NCBI GenBank assembly: GCA_021775425.1
Contig: JAJFHX010000006.1
Location: forward strand, 42,780-106,779
Length of the DNA stretch: 64,000 nucleotides
DNA from: Hyphomicrobiales bacterium
Lineage (GTDB): Bacteria > Pseudomonadota > Alphaproteobacteria > Rhizobiales > HXMU1428-3
Reading direction: 5' to 3'
Positions 42,389 through 50,830 of this stretch are shown here, one piece after another. Under the pieces are notes generated by a model, which searched no databases, was not told the origin of the DNA, and worked only from the letters and a program-made list of their open reading frames with translations. Made by a program: the position numbers and the translations under genes. Every line of letters begins with the position of its first letter. Position 1 is the stretch's first letter.

Positions 42389-42529
42389 ACTGACCCTAAT
42401 AGAATCTGATTTAGATCGTTATGACAGCAATATCTTTCTAGTACCTGCGTATATCCAAAACCGCTCAGCAAAGCCCTTTTGAGAAAGGAGTCTTGGTTGG
42501 GCTTTGGCTGCAGCAGAAAGGAGGTTGCC

Positions 42530-42634
42530 ATGGCTTGTACTAAGGTTAAACGAACTGTACGTACAACAAAAAAGCCTGGGCCCAAAACCGTGCCGGTGAA
42601 GCCTCACCGTCGGTCAAAGCCCAAGCCTTGCTGA
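42530..42634 (+). CDS. 34-residue basic protein inside the insertion element
   Basis: This short ORF begins MACTKVKR and ends RRSKPKPC. It is rich in Lys, Arg, Pro and Thr, with one Cys near each end. The ribosome binding site AAAGGAGG lies 5 bases before the ATG, one of the best in the window, which argues for real translation. I recognise no family. The high basic content suggests nucleic-acid binding, but that is only inference. It runs opposite to the transposase and RhuM genes. Complementary segments before and inside it could form alternative RNA hairpins. Confidence 0.6.
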   Translation: MACTKVKRTVRTTKKPGPKTVPVKPHRRSKPKPC

Positions 42635-42699
42635 TGTCATCTTAAATCCTGAGTAAAAGATGTTGCTGTCACGTTAGTCCTTAAAATATTAATTTATCC

Positions 42700-43755
42700 T
42701 TAGTTCAATAGGTTTTTCTTGTAGAGTTTCAATTGACGTTTTGCATGGGCATCAGCAGTAGTCTTCTTAACCTTTCCATAGCCTTCTAAAAGAGGCCAGC
42801 CATTAAATTTGATGAACTCATCCATTTTGTTCTCTGCCTCAGCCATTGTCACCAGACGTCCCTGATCTAACTGCTCTTCAAAATAATCCAGAAGCATGGT
42901 TGTTGCTCTGTTTTTTTGCTTAGCTTCTCCCTCCGCAAGATAGTTATTGCCAGTTGTTACATCACTCTGGTTTGGTGCCTTTTTGCCAGTATAATAAGTG
43001 AGGCCCATATCAGGCTTAGATGCGTCAGCACGGCTCATAATTAATTCAGCTGCGGTATGGTTAGCTGATGCCCATAAAAGTTTGTTTTCCATATTAGCAA
43101 AGAAGTAAACCGCTTGTTGAGAGCTGCTATCATAATCCTGGCACATTGAACATATGCGCTTAACTTCCCGATACATGTTGGCAGTTGACGAGCGGATTTC
43201 GCGTATCGTATCACGGAGCTCATCGACAAGGCTTTGCTGCTCTGGTTCTTTTAGCTTTTGCTTATCAATATAGAAGTTTTTTGTTGCCACTTGGACAAGT
43301 ACATTAGTGGCCCATCGGCGGAAGAGTACCCCTTGCACGGAATTAACCCGATAACCAATGTAAAATGCAACATCTATATTGTAGTGCTTAGTGTTGTATT
43401 TCTTACCGTCATCTGCAGTTATTAGGAAATCCCGAATAACTGAATCATCTAGTTCACCGTCACTAAAGAAACGCTTAATGTGCTCATTTATAGTTGGAAC
43501 TGAAACTCCAAATATTCCAGCAAGTTGCTTTTGAGAGAACCATGGCTCATCACCCTCAAATCGCAACTCAGTAGTTATCCCGTGGTCTGATGAATAGACA
43601 ACAAATTTGCTTTCTTCATCACCATGCTGAACGAGACGAAGCTTATTTTCATCACCTTCTCTTAAGTCAGTTGGATCAGTTTGTGTAAAGCGTGTTAATG
43701 CCTCATCAAAATCCATATCAAGCTTAAATGGTTTCTGGTATTTTCTTTCAGTCAT
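42700..43755 (-). CDS. RhuM-family protein carried by the insertion element
   Basis: This 351-residue protein matches the RhuM family, named from a Salmonella pathogenicity island. The core runs from about residue 75 (TELRFEGDEPWFSQKQLAGIFGVSVPTINEHI, abridged) through DDGKKYNTKHYNIDVAFYIG and YRVNSVQGVLFRRWATNVL. The first part looks like a DNA-binding helix-turn-helix. The family's biochemical role is not established to my knowledge. Its ATG overlaps the transposase stop as ATGA, so it is translationally coupled and belongs to the element. An N-terminal extension of about 60 residues precedes the core. Confidence 0.85.
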   Translation of the reverse strand: MTERKYQKPFKLDMDFDEALTRFTQTDPTDLREGDENKLRLVQHGDEESKFVVYSSDHGITTELRFEGDEPWFSQKQLAGIFGVSVPTINEHIKRFFSDGELDDSVIRDFLITADDGKKYNTKHYNIDVAFYIGYRVNSVQGVLFRRWATNVLVQVATKNFYIDKQKLKEPEQQSLVDELRDTIREIRSSTANMYREVKRICSMCQDYDSSSQQAVYFFANMENKLLWASANHTAAELIMSRADASKPDMGLTYYTGKKAPNQSDVTTGNNYLAEGEAKQKNRATTMLLDYFEEQLDQGRLVTMAEAENKMDEFIKFNGWPLLEGYGKVKKTTADAHAKRQLKLYKKNLLN

Positions 43756-44675
43756 GCGATCAGTGCCTTATATGTCAGTCTGCCCCCAACACGAGTAAGA
43801 AAGTCATTTATGCGCTGCCCCTCATTCATATCTCGCTTGTTATATCTATAGCACATTTCACCAAGATATAGATCAGTGTGTTTAGGGCTTATCCAATGAT
43901 GAATTCCAATAATTTGGCGTTTGAACAAACTCCAAACACCCTCGATACCGTTTGTGTGAATGCAATAGTGGCGTACATACTCACCAGAACGATGGTTGAC
44001 TGAGTGACGGCAATAGTTCTGATCTAAAACACCATATGACATATGGTCATCTGTGAATAAAGTGGCGCTTGCTTCGACATTTTCAGAAACTAACTGCTTT
44101 ACAGTTGTGCTTGTAAATCGTTCGACCTTATGGGCCCTTACATCACCTTCTCGTTCAAGCATACCAAAAACAATCGTTTTACCTTTACCACCTTGCTGGC
44201 CTTTAGTCCGTTTGCTCAAATGCTTATTTTTCTCTTTACCGCCAATATATGTTTCATCCATTTCTACTTCACCATCTAGTGGCTTATTGAATGATTCTGT
44301 TTGTGCAGCATGGCGTAAACGGTGAAGCATAAACCAAGCGGTTTTTTGCGTGACATTAATGTCTTTTGCTAATTGAGTGCTTGCTATCCCTTTTTTATGA
44401 GAAGTAATCATCCAGATAGCAGCCATCCATTTTCTCAATGGCACTTTGCTGTCTTCAAAAATTGTACCTACTTTTATTGAAAACTTTTTTCTGCAACTAC
44501 CACACTTATGCTGGCGATTATTTGAAAAGTGATAGACTTTACGAGAGCCGCAATGCGGACATGAGGCCTTCTCATCATTTTCACCCCATCTAATTGACCT
44601 TAAATGATCGATTGCAGACTGCTCGTCTGGGAAAGTCTCGAAAAAATCATATAAACTTGTTATATTCTTGGTCAT
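43752..44675 (-). CDS. IS1595-family (ISXO2-like) transposase
   Basis: This 307-residue transposase has an N-terminal zinc ribbon, CPHCGSRKVYHF followed by CGSCRKKF, then a helix-turn-helix region with STQLAKDINVTQKTAW. The catalytic domain shows the acidic residues in EMDETYIGGK and LFTDDHMSYG, and a third site HTNGIEGVWSLFKR that fits the DDN/E-K pattern of IS1595 elements. ATG 44675 is preferred over the frame start at 44708. The gene is intact, with no frameshift, so the element may be active. Confidence 0.93.
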   Translation of the reverse strand: MTKNITSLYDFFETFPDEQSAIDHLRSIRWGENDEKASCPHCGSRKVYHFSNNRQHKCGSCRKKFSIKVGTIFEDSKVPLRKWMAAIWMITSHKKGIASTQLAKDINVTQKTAWFMLHRLRHAAQTESFNKPLDGEVEMDETYIGGKEKNKHLSKRTKGQQGGKGKTIVFGMLEREGDVRAHKVERFTSTTVKQLVSENVEASATLFTDDHMSYGVLDQNYCRHSVNHRSGEYVRHYCIHTNGIEGVWSLFKRQIIGIHHWISPKHTDLYLGEMCYRYNKRDMNEGQRINDFLTRVGGRLTYKALIA

Positions 44676-44713
44676 GATCCGTCTCCATATGCTTATTGTA
44701 TAGCACATAAAAC

Positions 44714-44738
44714 TGGGTCACACAAGTATATAATTACC
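44714..44738 (-). repeat. Right terminal inverted repeat
   Basis: Read on the minus strand from 44738 inward it begins GGTAAT, then TATATAC at positions 7-13 and GACCCA at positions 20-25, mirroring the left end. Confidence 0.88.
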
Positions 44739-44746
44739 TTGTTTTT
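44739..44746. repeat. Right target-site duplication, TTGTTTTT
   Basis: This is an exact copy of 42327-42334, directly after the right inverted repeat. Confidence 0.9.
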
Positions 44747-44788
44747 CAATAATATGGTCTTAGTAACCAAGTAAGTTATGCTGTAATT

Positions 44789-44803
44789 GCATGGCAGCCA
44801 TGC
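44789..44803. promoter_or_regulatory. 15-bp palindrome upstream of the GNAT gene
   Basis: GCATGGC-A-GCCATGC is a perfect 7-bp inverted repeat around a single base, 155 bases before the acetyltransferase start. It may be an operator, but no regulator gene is adjacent. Confidence 0.4.
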
Positions 44804-44958
44804 CAGTATTTGTGACTGTTTTACCTGTATAACTGCTTATATAGACATAATCTGACTGACTAATTCTTATATCGTTTTAAGTGTCCTGAAACCAGATATC
44901 TGACGCTGACAAGGATTGTAGTTTTATGACTTCGTCCAACTTAGCGCAAGGAGGCACT

Positions 44959-45531
44959 ATGGGATCCGTTTCGTTAAATGGGGGGCATTTTCGAAAATTA
45001 TGGCATGTGGAGCTTGAAGAGTTTCGCGACCATTTACTGCGTCTTGACGGGGATGACCGTCACCTTCGTTTTGGAGCAGAAGTTTCTGACCAATTGATCA
45101 TTGATTATGCGTCTCATGCCCTCGATAGCAATTGCCGGGTGTGGGGCTTTTTTGGGCCGCGGGGTAATTTGCGCGGCACTGGTGAATTGAAACGGTTTGA
45201 AGAAATGCCGCACAGTGCGGAAGCCGCTTTCACAGTTGAGCGCACATATCGCGGCAAAGGGGTTGGTACTGAATTGCTGAACCGGATCATCAGATCTGCC
45301 CGCAACAGAGACATTCACCATCTTTATCTTAATTGCCTGACTGAAAATCAGGTGATGCAGGTTGTTGCCCGCAAATTTGAGGCTGAGCTTTCTTTTGAGC
45401 AAGGGGATGTTATCTGTGACCTCCACCCCAAACATGCCACACCGCTGACGCGAATTGCCGAAGCTTTTGAAGATGGCAGCGGGCTTGTTTATGGCATGCT
45501 TGATATTCAGCAGAGAAGATTAGGTGCTTAG
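44959..45531 (+). CDS. GNAT-family N-acetyltransferase
   Basis: This 190-residue acetyl-CoA-dependent transferase contains the GNAT acetyl-CoA loop TYRGKGVGTELLNRII at about residues 95-110. The substrate is unknown. The start ATG 44959 is chosen because AAGGAGG lies four bases before it; the upstream ATG 44926 would add 11 residues and has a poorly spaced site. The gene ends 12 bases before the convergent pentapeptide-repeat gene. No partner gene suggests its substrate. Confidence 0.85.
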   Translation: MGSVSLNGGHFRKLWHVELEEFRDHLLRLDGDDRHLRFGAEVSDQLIIDYASHALDSNCRVWGFFGPRGNLRGTGELKRFEEMPHSAEAAFTVERTYRGKGVGTELLNRIIRSARNRDIHHLYLNCLTENQVMQVVARKFEAELSFEQGDVICDLHPKHATPLTRIAEAFEDGSGLVYGMLDIQQRRLGA

Positions 45532-45543
45532 CCGCTTTCGCTG

Positions 45544-47085
45544 CTAACGCATTCTAAAATGGTTGCGCAGAACAAAGAGAAACAGGGCTATCAGCAGCAG
45601 GTGCAGACTGAGCTGAGTATAGGCCATTACTGAGATATTGTTTCGGCTTACTTCTGGCGGGCGGTAATCTGCAAAGGGGTCTTCAAAGCTGGAAGATTCA
45701 AGACTGCCTGTTGTGCTGCCGGTGATGAGTTCATCATCATCTTCTAAGCGCAGCAGGCGGGTCTGGTCTTTTGGCTGCATTACAATTTTTCGCTGATATT
45801 TTTTCTCAATCTGTATGGTACTGTTCAGGCATGTATGCGCCTCGGAAACGGCTTCGGTCTGGTGCTCTGCCATGAACATCAGCGCATTATTCAGTGAGAT
45901 GGTTTTTGCGGCTTCATATGGGCTGAGGGCAATGTCATCCTGACATTTGCTGAGATAGAACACCGGGGAACTGGCCAGATAAATATAGCTGAAGGCATAA
46001 AACACAGCGACCCAACAGAGAACAGGCCTGGTCAGTGAGCGGCCAAAATTTGTTGTCAGCTCATAGCCGGCGCCAAACAGATAGCGCATCAGGCCGGTTG
46101 GGACATTTTTGATTTTATCTTTTATATGCCGGCGGGCACGGACCTGCCCTGCATAAAAGGCGCGTTCACGCTGCTGGTCTCCAGCTTCATTTGCCAGCCG
46201 TTTGAGTGAGCGGAAATTTAATTCGTCATCACGGTTGCGGCGGGCGTTTGTGATTAACTTGTAAGAATGTTTCGCCCGATTGAACAGCCATTCCGTCCAG
46301 TATAAATCGCGCAGGATGAATTTGCGGCGCTTTCTGGATTCTTTTGAAAATGCCTTGATGGTGCTGCGTATACGGGGGGTGAAAATGGTGCGCTTTGGGG
46401 CGGCCAACACTTCAAGATTGTCAATTCTTGGTGTCTGGCTAAATGTTGCATCAACAAAGCTTGGCACTTCGTTGGTGAAATTTGCGTCTCTTAAGCTGAA
46501 AGTTTTGGCAGCTGTTATAGCTTCAAAATTTGCAACAGATTTAAAACGGGACGCTTCAAAGGTGGTGTAACTTCCAAATGCAGCCTGATGGAAGCTGGCA
46601 TGTTCGCGAAACTCTGCATCTTTAAACCAGCAAGCATCATGAAACCTTGCATCACTGAACCATCCGGTGGCGTGAAAGGTCGCCCCGTTAAAAAGAGCAA
46701 TGCCTTCAAAATCTGTATTGTTAAAGCGGACATCGCCCGGAAAGATGAAGTTTCTAAAGTCGATATTCAAACCACAAACGGGCACAATCCTGGTTTTGGC
46801 GTATTCAACATCCAGCCGTTTTCTGGCTTTGGCGTTGTTGTTGTAATTATCGCCGGCGATGAATTTCAGGCCGGACAAATCGACAAATGCACGATCAAGC
46901 CAGGCCTGGCTCATCTCATTCAGGCCCCGGGTGTGATAATAATTCTTTTCAAAATCAAACTCTGTGACAACATCGAACACACCCATGGAAATCAGCTTTT
47001 GCTTGCGCCTTAACAGGCGGATAGCCCACATGTTCCATGCGGCCTGGCCTCTTAAAAAGCGGTAAATTGATTTCTGCTGGTTCAT
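45544..47085 (-). CDS. Pentapeptide-repeat membrane protein
   Basis: This 513-residue protein contains a run of pentapeptide-like repeats at about residues 120-220 (NTDFEG, ALFNGA, TFHATG, WFSDAR, FHDACW and similar). The aromatic centre residue of each gives a right-handed quadrilateral helix. Two hydrophobic segments follow, PVLCWVAVFYAFSYIYLA near residue 355 and LSLHLLLIALFLFVL near the C-terminus, so the repeat part is probably cytoplasmic and membrane-anchored. ATG 47085 is used; a TTG start would add six residues. The function is unknown. Confidence 0.8.
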   Translation of the reverse strand: MNQQKSIYRFLRGQAAWNMWAIRLLRRKQKLISMGVFDVVTEFDFEKNYYHTRGLNEMSQAWLDRAFVDLSGLKFIAGDNYNNNAKARKRLDVEYAKTRIVPVCGLNIDFRNFIFPGDVRFNNTDFEGIALFNGATFHATGWFSDARFHDACWFKDAEFREHASFHQAAFGSYTTFEASRFKSVANFEAITAAKTFSLRDANFTNEVPSFVDATFSQTPRIDNLEVLAAPKRTIFTPRIRSTIKAFSKESRKRRKFILRDLYWTEWLFNRAKHSYKLITNARRNRDDELNFRSLKRLANEAGDQQRERAFYAGQVRARRHIKDKIKNVPTGLMRYLFGAGYELTTNFGRSLTRPVLCWVAVFYAFSYIYLASSPVFYLSKCQDDIALSPYEAAKTISLNNALMFMAEHQTEAVSEAHTCLNSTIQIEKKYQRKIVMQPKDQTRLLRLEDDDELITGSTTGSLESSSFEDPFADYRPPEVSRNNISVMAYTQLSLHLLLIALFLFVLRNHFRMR

Positions 47086-47172
47086 TCTTTGCCCGTTAAA
47101 CAATCGATAGATCGAATCGTCTGATTGTAACAGATGGCGTGAATCGGAAGGTTAACAGCGGGCAAAATTTAG

Positions 47173-47559
47173 TTAATTTTTTTTCGGCCCGTTCGGTCTT
47201 GTGAATATGAAGCAGCAAACAAGCACCATGACGATGATTTGCGCCAAAATCACGTAAAAAGACAGGTTTAGTGCCACACTAAGCGCTATTGCCGCACCCA
47301 TTGCGATGGCGGCCCCTAGTTTTGCCTTGCGGGAAATGGCGCCGTGCTGGTGCCAATGGTTAATGGGCGGGCCAAAAGTCGGGTGATTTGTTAACCATTG
47401 GTGCAGCCGCTCAGAGCTTTGAGAAAAGCAAAATGCCGAGAGCAACAGGAAGGGAGTGGTGGGCAATAAAGGTAACGGAATACCGATGATGCCCAGCAAT
47501 AATGAGATGCCACCAGCTGTTGCCCATAGTGAGCGGCGAATGCGGCCATTGTTGTTCAT
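47173..47559 (-). CDS. YbaN-type (DUF454) inner-membrane protein
   Basis: This 128-residue membrane protein has the DUF454 pattern: an N-terminal helix with GIPLPLLPTTPFLLLSAFCFSQSS, then RLHQWLTNHPTFGPPINHW, a basic stretch RKAKLGAA, and two C-terminal helices. The family is widespread and without a settled function. It lies upstream of the pentapeptide gene on the same strand, 87 bases away. Confidence 0.85.
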   Translation of the reverse strand: MNNNGRIRRSLWATAGGISLLLGIIGIPLPLLPTTPFLLLSAFCFSQSSERLHQWLTNHPTFGPPINHWHQHGAISRKAKLGAAIAMGAAIALSVALNLSFYVILAQIIVMVLVCCFIFTRPNGPKKN

Positions 47560-47652
47560 ATTTTACTTATCTCATCTGATACTCGGGGCTGGAAACCACC
47601 AGTTGAATAGATTTAGCCGGGATTGTTGATTTCATATATTACCGCCCATTTT

Positions 47653-48315
47653 TTACCACGGCAATTCATAGCCTTCAGCATGCCAGAAGCTGCCTGTTTG
47701 TTCGACAGTTAATGTATCCATACGTTCGATCAATCCTTTGGCAGCGGTTTCGGGCGGGGTTGGGCCGGAAAAATTGACCATTTCAGTAGCGACATAGCCC
47801 GGATGCAATAAAAATACAGCAATGCCGCGAGGTTCCAGATCAATAGAGAGGTTTTTACCGGCCATATTGACGGCGGCCTTGGAAATCCGGTAGCCGTAAT
47901 TGCCGCCACCGCCGTTATCTGTCATTGAACCAACACGGGAGCTGACAATGCCGACTTTTGAGCCCCGCACCATCAACTGGGACAACAGATGCGTGACGCA
48001 TAACGGACCTAATGTGTTGACCTCAAACTGACGACGGATGCGGTCATAATCCATATCCAGCATATCTTCTGAAGTGAGGATGCCCGCATTATTTATGAGG
48101 GTGTCTATGGTGATGTCACCAAGGGCGCGCTTGAATGCAAGCACAGATGCCTGATCGGATACGTCAACATTTTCATGAATATCAATACCAAGATTGTTCA
48201 GCTCTTCAGATGATTTTCTGACAGCGGCGATGACGGTATCTCCGCGAGATTTATATTGCTTTGCGAGTTCAAGCCCGATGCCGCGATTGGCACCCGTTAT
48301 AACGATGGTCGACAT
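47653..48315 (-). CDS. Short-chain dehydrogenase/reductase family protein
   Basis: This 220-residue Rossmann-fold oxidoreductase has the NAD(P) loop VITGANRGIGLELAK, NNAGIL, and the catalytic pair YxxxK in YGYRISKAAVN with the preceding Ser in IVSSRVGS. It resembles the CsgA-like and carbonyl-reductase-like short members that lack a long C-terminal part. Substrate and pathway cannot be told from the sequence. Confidence 0.88.
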   Translation of the reverse strand: MSTIVITGANRGIGLELAKQYKSRGDTVIAAVRKSSEELNNLGIDIHENVDVSDQASVLAFKRALGDITIDTLINNAGILTSEDMLDMDYDRIRRQFEVNTLGPLCVTHLLSQLMVRGSKVGIVSSRVGSMTDNGGGGNYGYRISKAAVNMAGKNLSIDLEPRGIAVFLLHPGYVATEMVNFSGPTPPETAAKGLIERMDTLTVEQTGSFWHAEGYELPW

Positions 48316-48414
48316 AATAAAATGCGTTCTTTCTATTAATTATTTTCATAGTTTTAAGCGCGGGCCTCTTCATGCTGCTATTAGTCCCGCGCCTTTTTGC
48401 CTGATGTTTGCTGC

Positions 48415-49149
48415 TTAGAGTGAGGGGATGATTTTGCTCAGCTTCCAATCCATATCAACAAAACTCATGCCGGCGATGAGATCTGGCTCTTTTGCATCCG
48501 GTGATTTTGCGAGGCCGACTTCAAAACTTAGCGGGCCGTTAAAGGCAAAGCTCTTGATGTTGTCTAAGCCATAAGACGTGCCTTTGGTTTGGCTGCCACT
48601 TGCAGCTTCTTTATCAAGGTTTTGCTCTAAATCTTTGCTGTATTTGCCTAGGGTTGAGCCAATCAGCTCTTTGCCGCCTTCTATCGAGCCGACGATGTCT
48701 TTGGCTTTGCCAAGCAGACCGCCGAGCAAATCATTGCCGCCATTATTATTGGCATTATTGTTTTGTTCAAAATTCGTGACTAGTGAGTTGATGCCCAGCA
48801 TATCCGGGTTGATGCGGCCGCCCTGATTGGCCAGTACAATCACTCCTTTTGGAGTGACGTAAGCATCAAGAACTTTTTCTACCAGTTTGGGTGTGAATTC
48901 ACCGGCTATTTTTCCGGCCAGCATGCCTTCTATGCCGTGGCCTTTTGACTGGTTTTCAATTTCTTTTTTCACGCGTTCTGAAACAGGCTCGCGCAGATGT
49001 TCTCTGACACTGCCCCAGACGATTTTGTTTTCTAGTTTAGATTCATCCTTGAGTTTAACGCCATCTGCAATCTGATAAAGTGAAAAGGCTGGCCATGCCA
49101 GATAGAAGGATGCGGCGACCAGTACGATCAGTGTAAAAAGTTTTCTCAT
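48415..49149 (-). CDS. DUF2939-type exported or anchored protein
   Basis: This 244-residue protein has an N-terminal hydrophobic segment, TLIVLVAASFYLAWPAFSL, serving as a signal or anchor, followed by YQIADGVKLKDESKLENKI, typical of the DUF2939 family. An Asn-rich stretch (EQNNNANNNGGND) lies near residue 130 and looks like a linker. The C-terminal part is beta-rich with FVDMDWKLSKIIP. No biochemical role is established. Confidence 0.78.
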   Translation of the reverse strand: MRKLFTLIVLVAASFYLAWPAFSLYQIADGVKLKDESKLENKIVWGSVREHLREPVSERVKKEIENQSKGHGIEGMLAGKIAGEFTPKLVEKVLDAYVTPKGVIVLANQGGRINPDMLGINSLVTNFEQNNNANNNGGNDLLGGLLGKAKDIVGSIEGGKELIGSTLGKYSKDLEQNLDKEAASGSQTKGTSYGLDNIKSFAFNGPLSFEVGLAKSPDAKEPDLIAGMSFVDMDWKLSKIIPSL

Positions 49150-49383
49150 TGTTTTCCCCGTTTCTCATTTTGTGTTGCAGCTGAATACTGTGCTGCAAGC
49201 AGCATATTCGCATCTGAAATCTGATTGCAAATATAGGCTTTAAAGTCGTTTCTATTATGACATATAATTGATAATTGCCTGATTGTATAACTTGTCTGGC
49301 TGGTATTTATTGAAAAAGCTTTTTTCTTCGTGGACGCTTTTTACGGGCGCATATTCAAATTTTCACCTCACAGGAAATTATTC

Positions 49384-50100
49384 ATGATCAAATTATACAA
49401 ATTCGGTGCGAATTTAGGTTTGCCAGATGCCAGCCCTTTTGTGTTGAAACTGGAAACTTATTTACGCCTGTCTGACATTGAACATGAAACCAAAAGTGCA
49501 GATGTTCGAAAAGCGCCCAAAGGAAAGTTGCCCTGCCTTGAGGTTGATGGTGAGATTATCGCGGACAGCCAGTTTGCTATCTCATTTCTTAAAAACAGAT
49601 TTGGCGACAAATTAAATGAGGGGCTTGATCGTGAGACACTTGGGCAACATCATCTGATGCGTCTTGGGCTTGAGAACCACAGCTATTTTCTGTTTCTCGG
49701 GTATCGTTGGCTCGAAGACAAAAACGCCGAACAGATGTATAAGTCATATTTTTCTAAAATGGGCATGATGGGCAAGGTGATCTTTAAACTGGTGCAACGG
49801 GACATACGCAAAACCTGCCAGGGGCATGGGATTTTGCGGCACAGCCCGGCTGAGCGGGAACAGCTTGCTAAAGATGACATTCAGGCGCTTGAAGCAGTGC
49901 TTGGTGACAAAGCTTTTTTTGGCGGTGAGCACCCTTGCGAGATTGACTGTGTGACCTTTGCTTTTCTCACCAATATGCTGGTGCCGGAATTTGACCACCC
50001 TTATTTTTTTGAAAGCCGCAAATCTTCAAAGCTGATTGCTTATAACAACCGGATGACGGAACTGGTGTTTCCGGATTACAAGGAGAGCATGATCATTTGA
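49384..50100 (+). CDS. Glutathione S-transferase-like protein, metaxin/FAX type
   Basis: This 238-residue protein begins MIKLYKFGANLGLPDASPF, and the N-terminal thioredoxin-like domain has KGKLPCLEVDGEIIADSQFAI, matching the Tom37/metaxin and failed-axon-connections branch of GST-like proteins. The C-terminal helical domain includes FGGEHPCEIDCVTFAFL. ATG 49384 is chosen because AGGAAA is correctly spaced before it; the frame start at 49330 lacks one. It ends 10 bases before convergent hisG. Confidence 0.85.
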   Translation: MIKLYKFGANLGLPDASPFVLKLETYLRLSDIEHETKSADVRKAPKGKLPCLEVDGEIIADSQFAISFLKNRFGDKLNEGLDRETLGQHHLMRLGLENHSYFLFLGYRWLEDKNAEQMYKSYFSKMGMMGKVIFKLVQRDIRKTCQGHGILRHSPAEREQLAKDDIQALEAVLGDKAFFGGEHPCEIDCVTFAFLTNMLVPEFDHPYFFESRKSSKLIAYNNRMTELVFPDYKESMII

Positions 50101-50110
50101 GGCGGATGAT

Positions 50111-50830
50111 CTATTCTTCTTCGTCGTTCGGGTCGTGATTGAGTTTTGACATGACCTCAAGGCGAATTTCTGCTGCCCCGCCGCCCCATTCAGCGGCGCG
50201 AGAGGCGACTAAATTTGCTTCTGATCGCAAGATAACGCCATCATCAAGAATGCGCAGATGGTTGGCTTCAAGGGTTTCCCCGGTTGAGGTGATGTCAACG
50301 ATCAGATCTGCTGTGCCGCCGATGGGAGTGCCTTCTGTTGCGCCAAGGCTTTCAACTATGCGATAACCGGCGACCGCTTTATTGGTGAAGAACTGCCGGG
50401 TTAAGTTCATGTATTTTGTGGCTACTCTTAAGCGGCGTGAATGATGACGGCGAAACTCCATTGCCATTTCTTCCAGATCGGCCATGGTGTGCACATCTAT
50501 CCAGCATTCGGGCACGGCGACAACCACATCAGCATAACCAAAGCCAAGCTTTTTCAAAAACTCAACCCTCTGATCGGCGCCAATGATATTTTCCCGCACC
50601 AGATCTTCGCCGGTTACCCCCATATGAACCTGGCCGGTTTTTAGTTGCTGGGCAATTTCTGAGGCAGAGAGGTAGACAATATCAATATCGTCATAGCCTT
50701 CAATTTCTCCCTGATAGCCACGATCATGGCCAATTTTCTGCATGTTCAGACCACGAGCCTTGAAGAAATTAGCCGTTTCTTCCATCAGGCGGCCTTTAGA
50801 CGGGACGGCGATCGTGAGAGTTTCGGTCAT
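50111..50830 (-). CDS. hisG: ATP phosphoribosyltransferase catalytic subunit, short form
   Basis: HisG catalyses the first step of histidine synthesis. The 239-residue short form lacks the C-terminal regulatory domain and therefore needs HisZ, which is encoded next to it. It begins LTIAVPSKGRLMEE and has GVTGEDLVRE and GGTADLIVDITSTGETL, the PRPP-binding region. Its ATG overlaps the hisZ stop by ATGA. The hisS-hisZ-hisG order is shared with Rhizobiales. Confidence 0.96.
   Translation of the reverse strand: MTETLTIAVPSKGRLMEETANFFKARGLNMQKIGHDRGYQGEIEGYDDIDIVYLSASEIAQQLKTGQVHMGVTGEDLVRENIIGADQRVEFLKKLGFGYADVVVAVPECWIDVHTMADLEEMAMEFRRHHSRRLRVATKYMNLTRQFFTNKAVAGYRIVESLGATEGTPIGGTADLIVDITSTGETLEANHLRILDDGVILRSEANLVASRAAEWGGGAAEIRLEVMSKLNHDPNDEEE

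Larger units (their letters stand above)
42335..44738 (-). mobile_element. IS1595-family insertion element with RhuM passenger
   Basis: This is a 2404-bp element. Its ends are imperfect inverted repeats (42335-42359 and 44714-44738) that match at 19 of 25 positions and begin with GG. They are flanked by the exact direct repeat TTGTTTTT, so both ends and the insertion event can be read directly. Inside are the transposase gene, a RhuM-family gene that overlaps it by ATGA, and a 34-residue basic ORF on the opposite strand next to the left end. It sits between zapE and a GNAT gene and interrupts no gene. Base composition is more AT-rich than in its neighbours. Confidence 0.92.

Noticed and set aside
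44676..44708. Upstream start for the IS1595 transposase
   Set aside because: The extra 11 residues do not match the family, and ATG 44675 has a better ribosome binding site.
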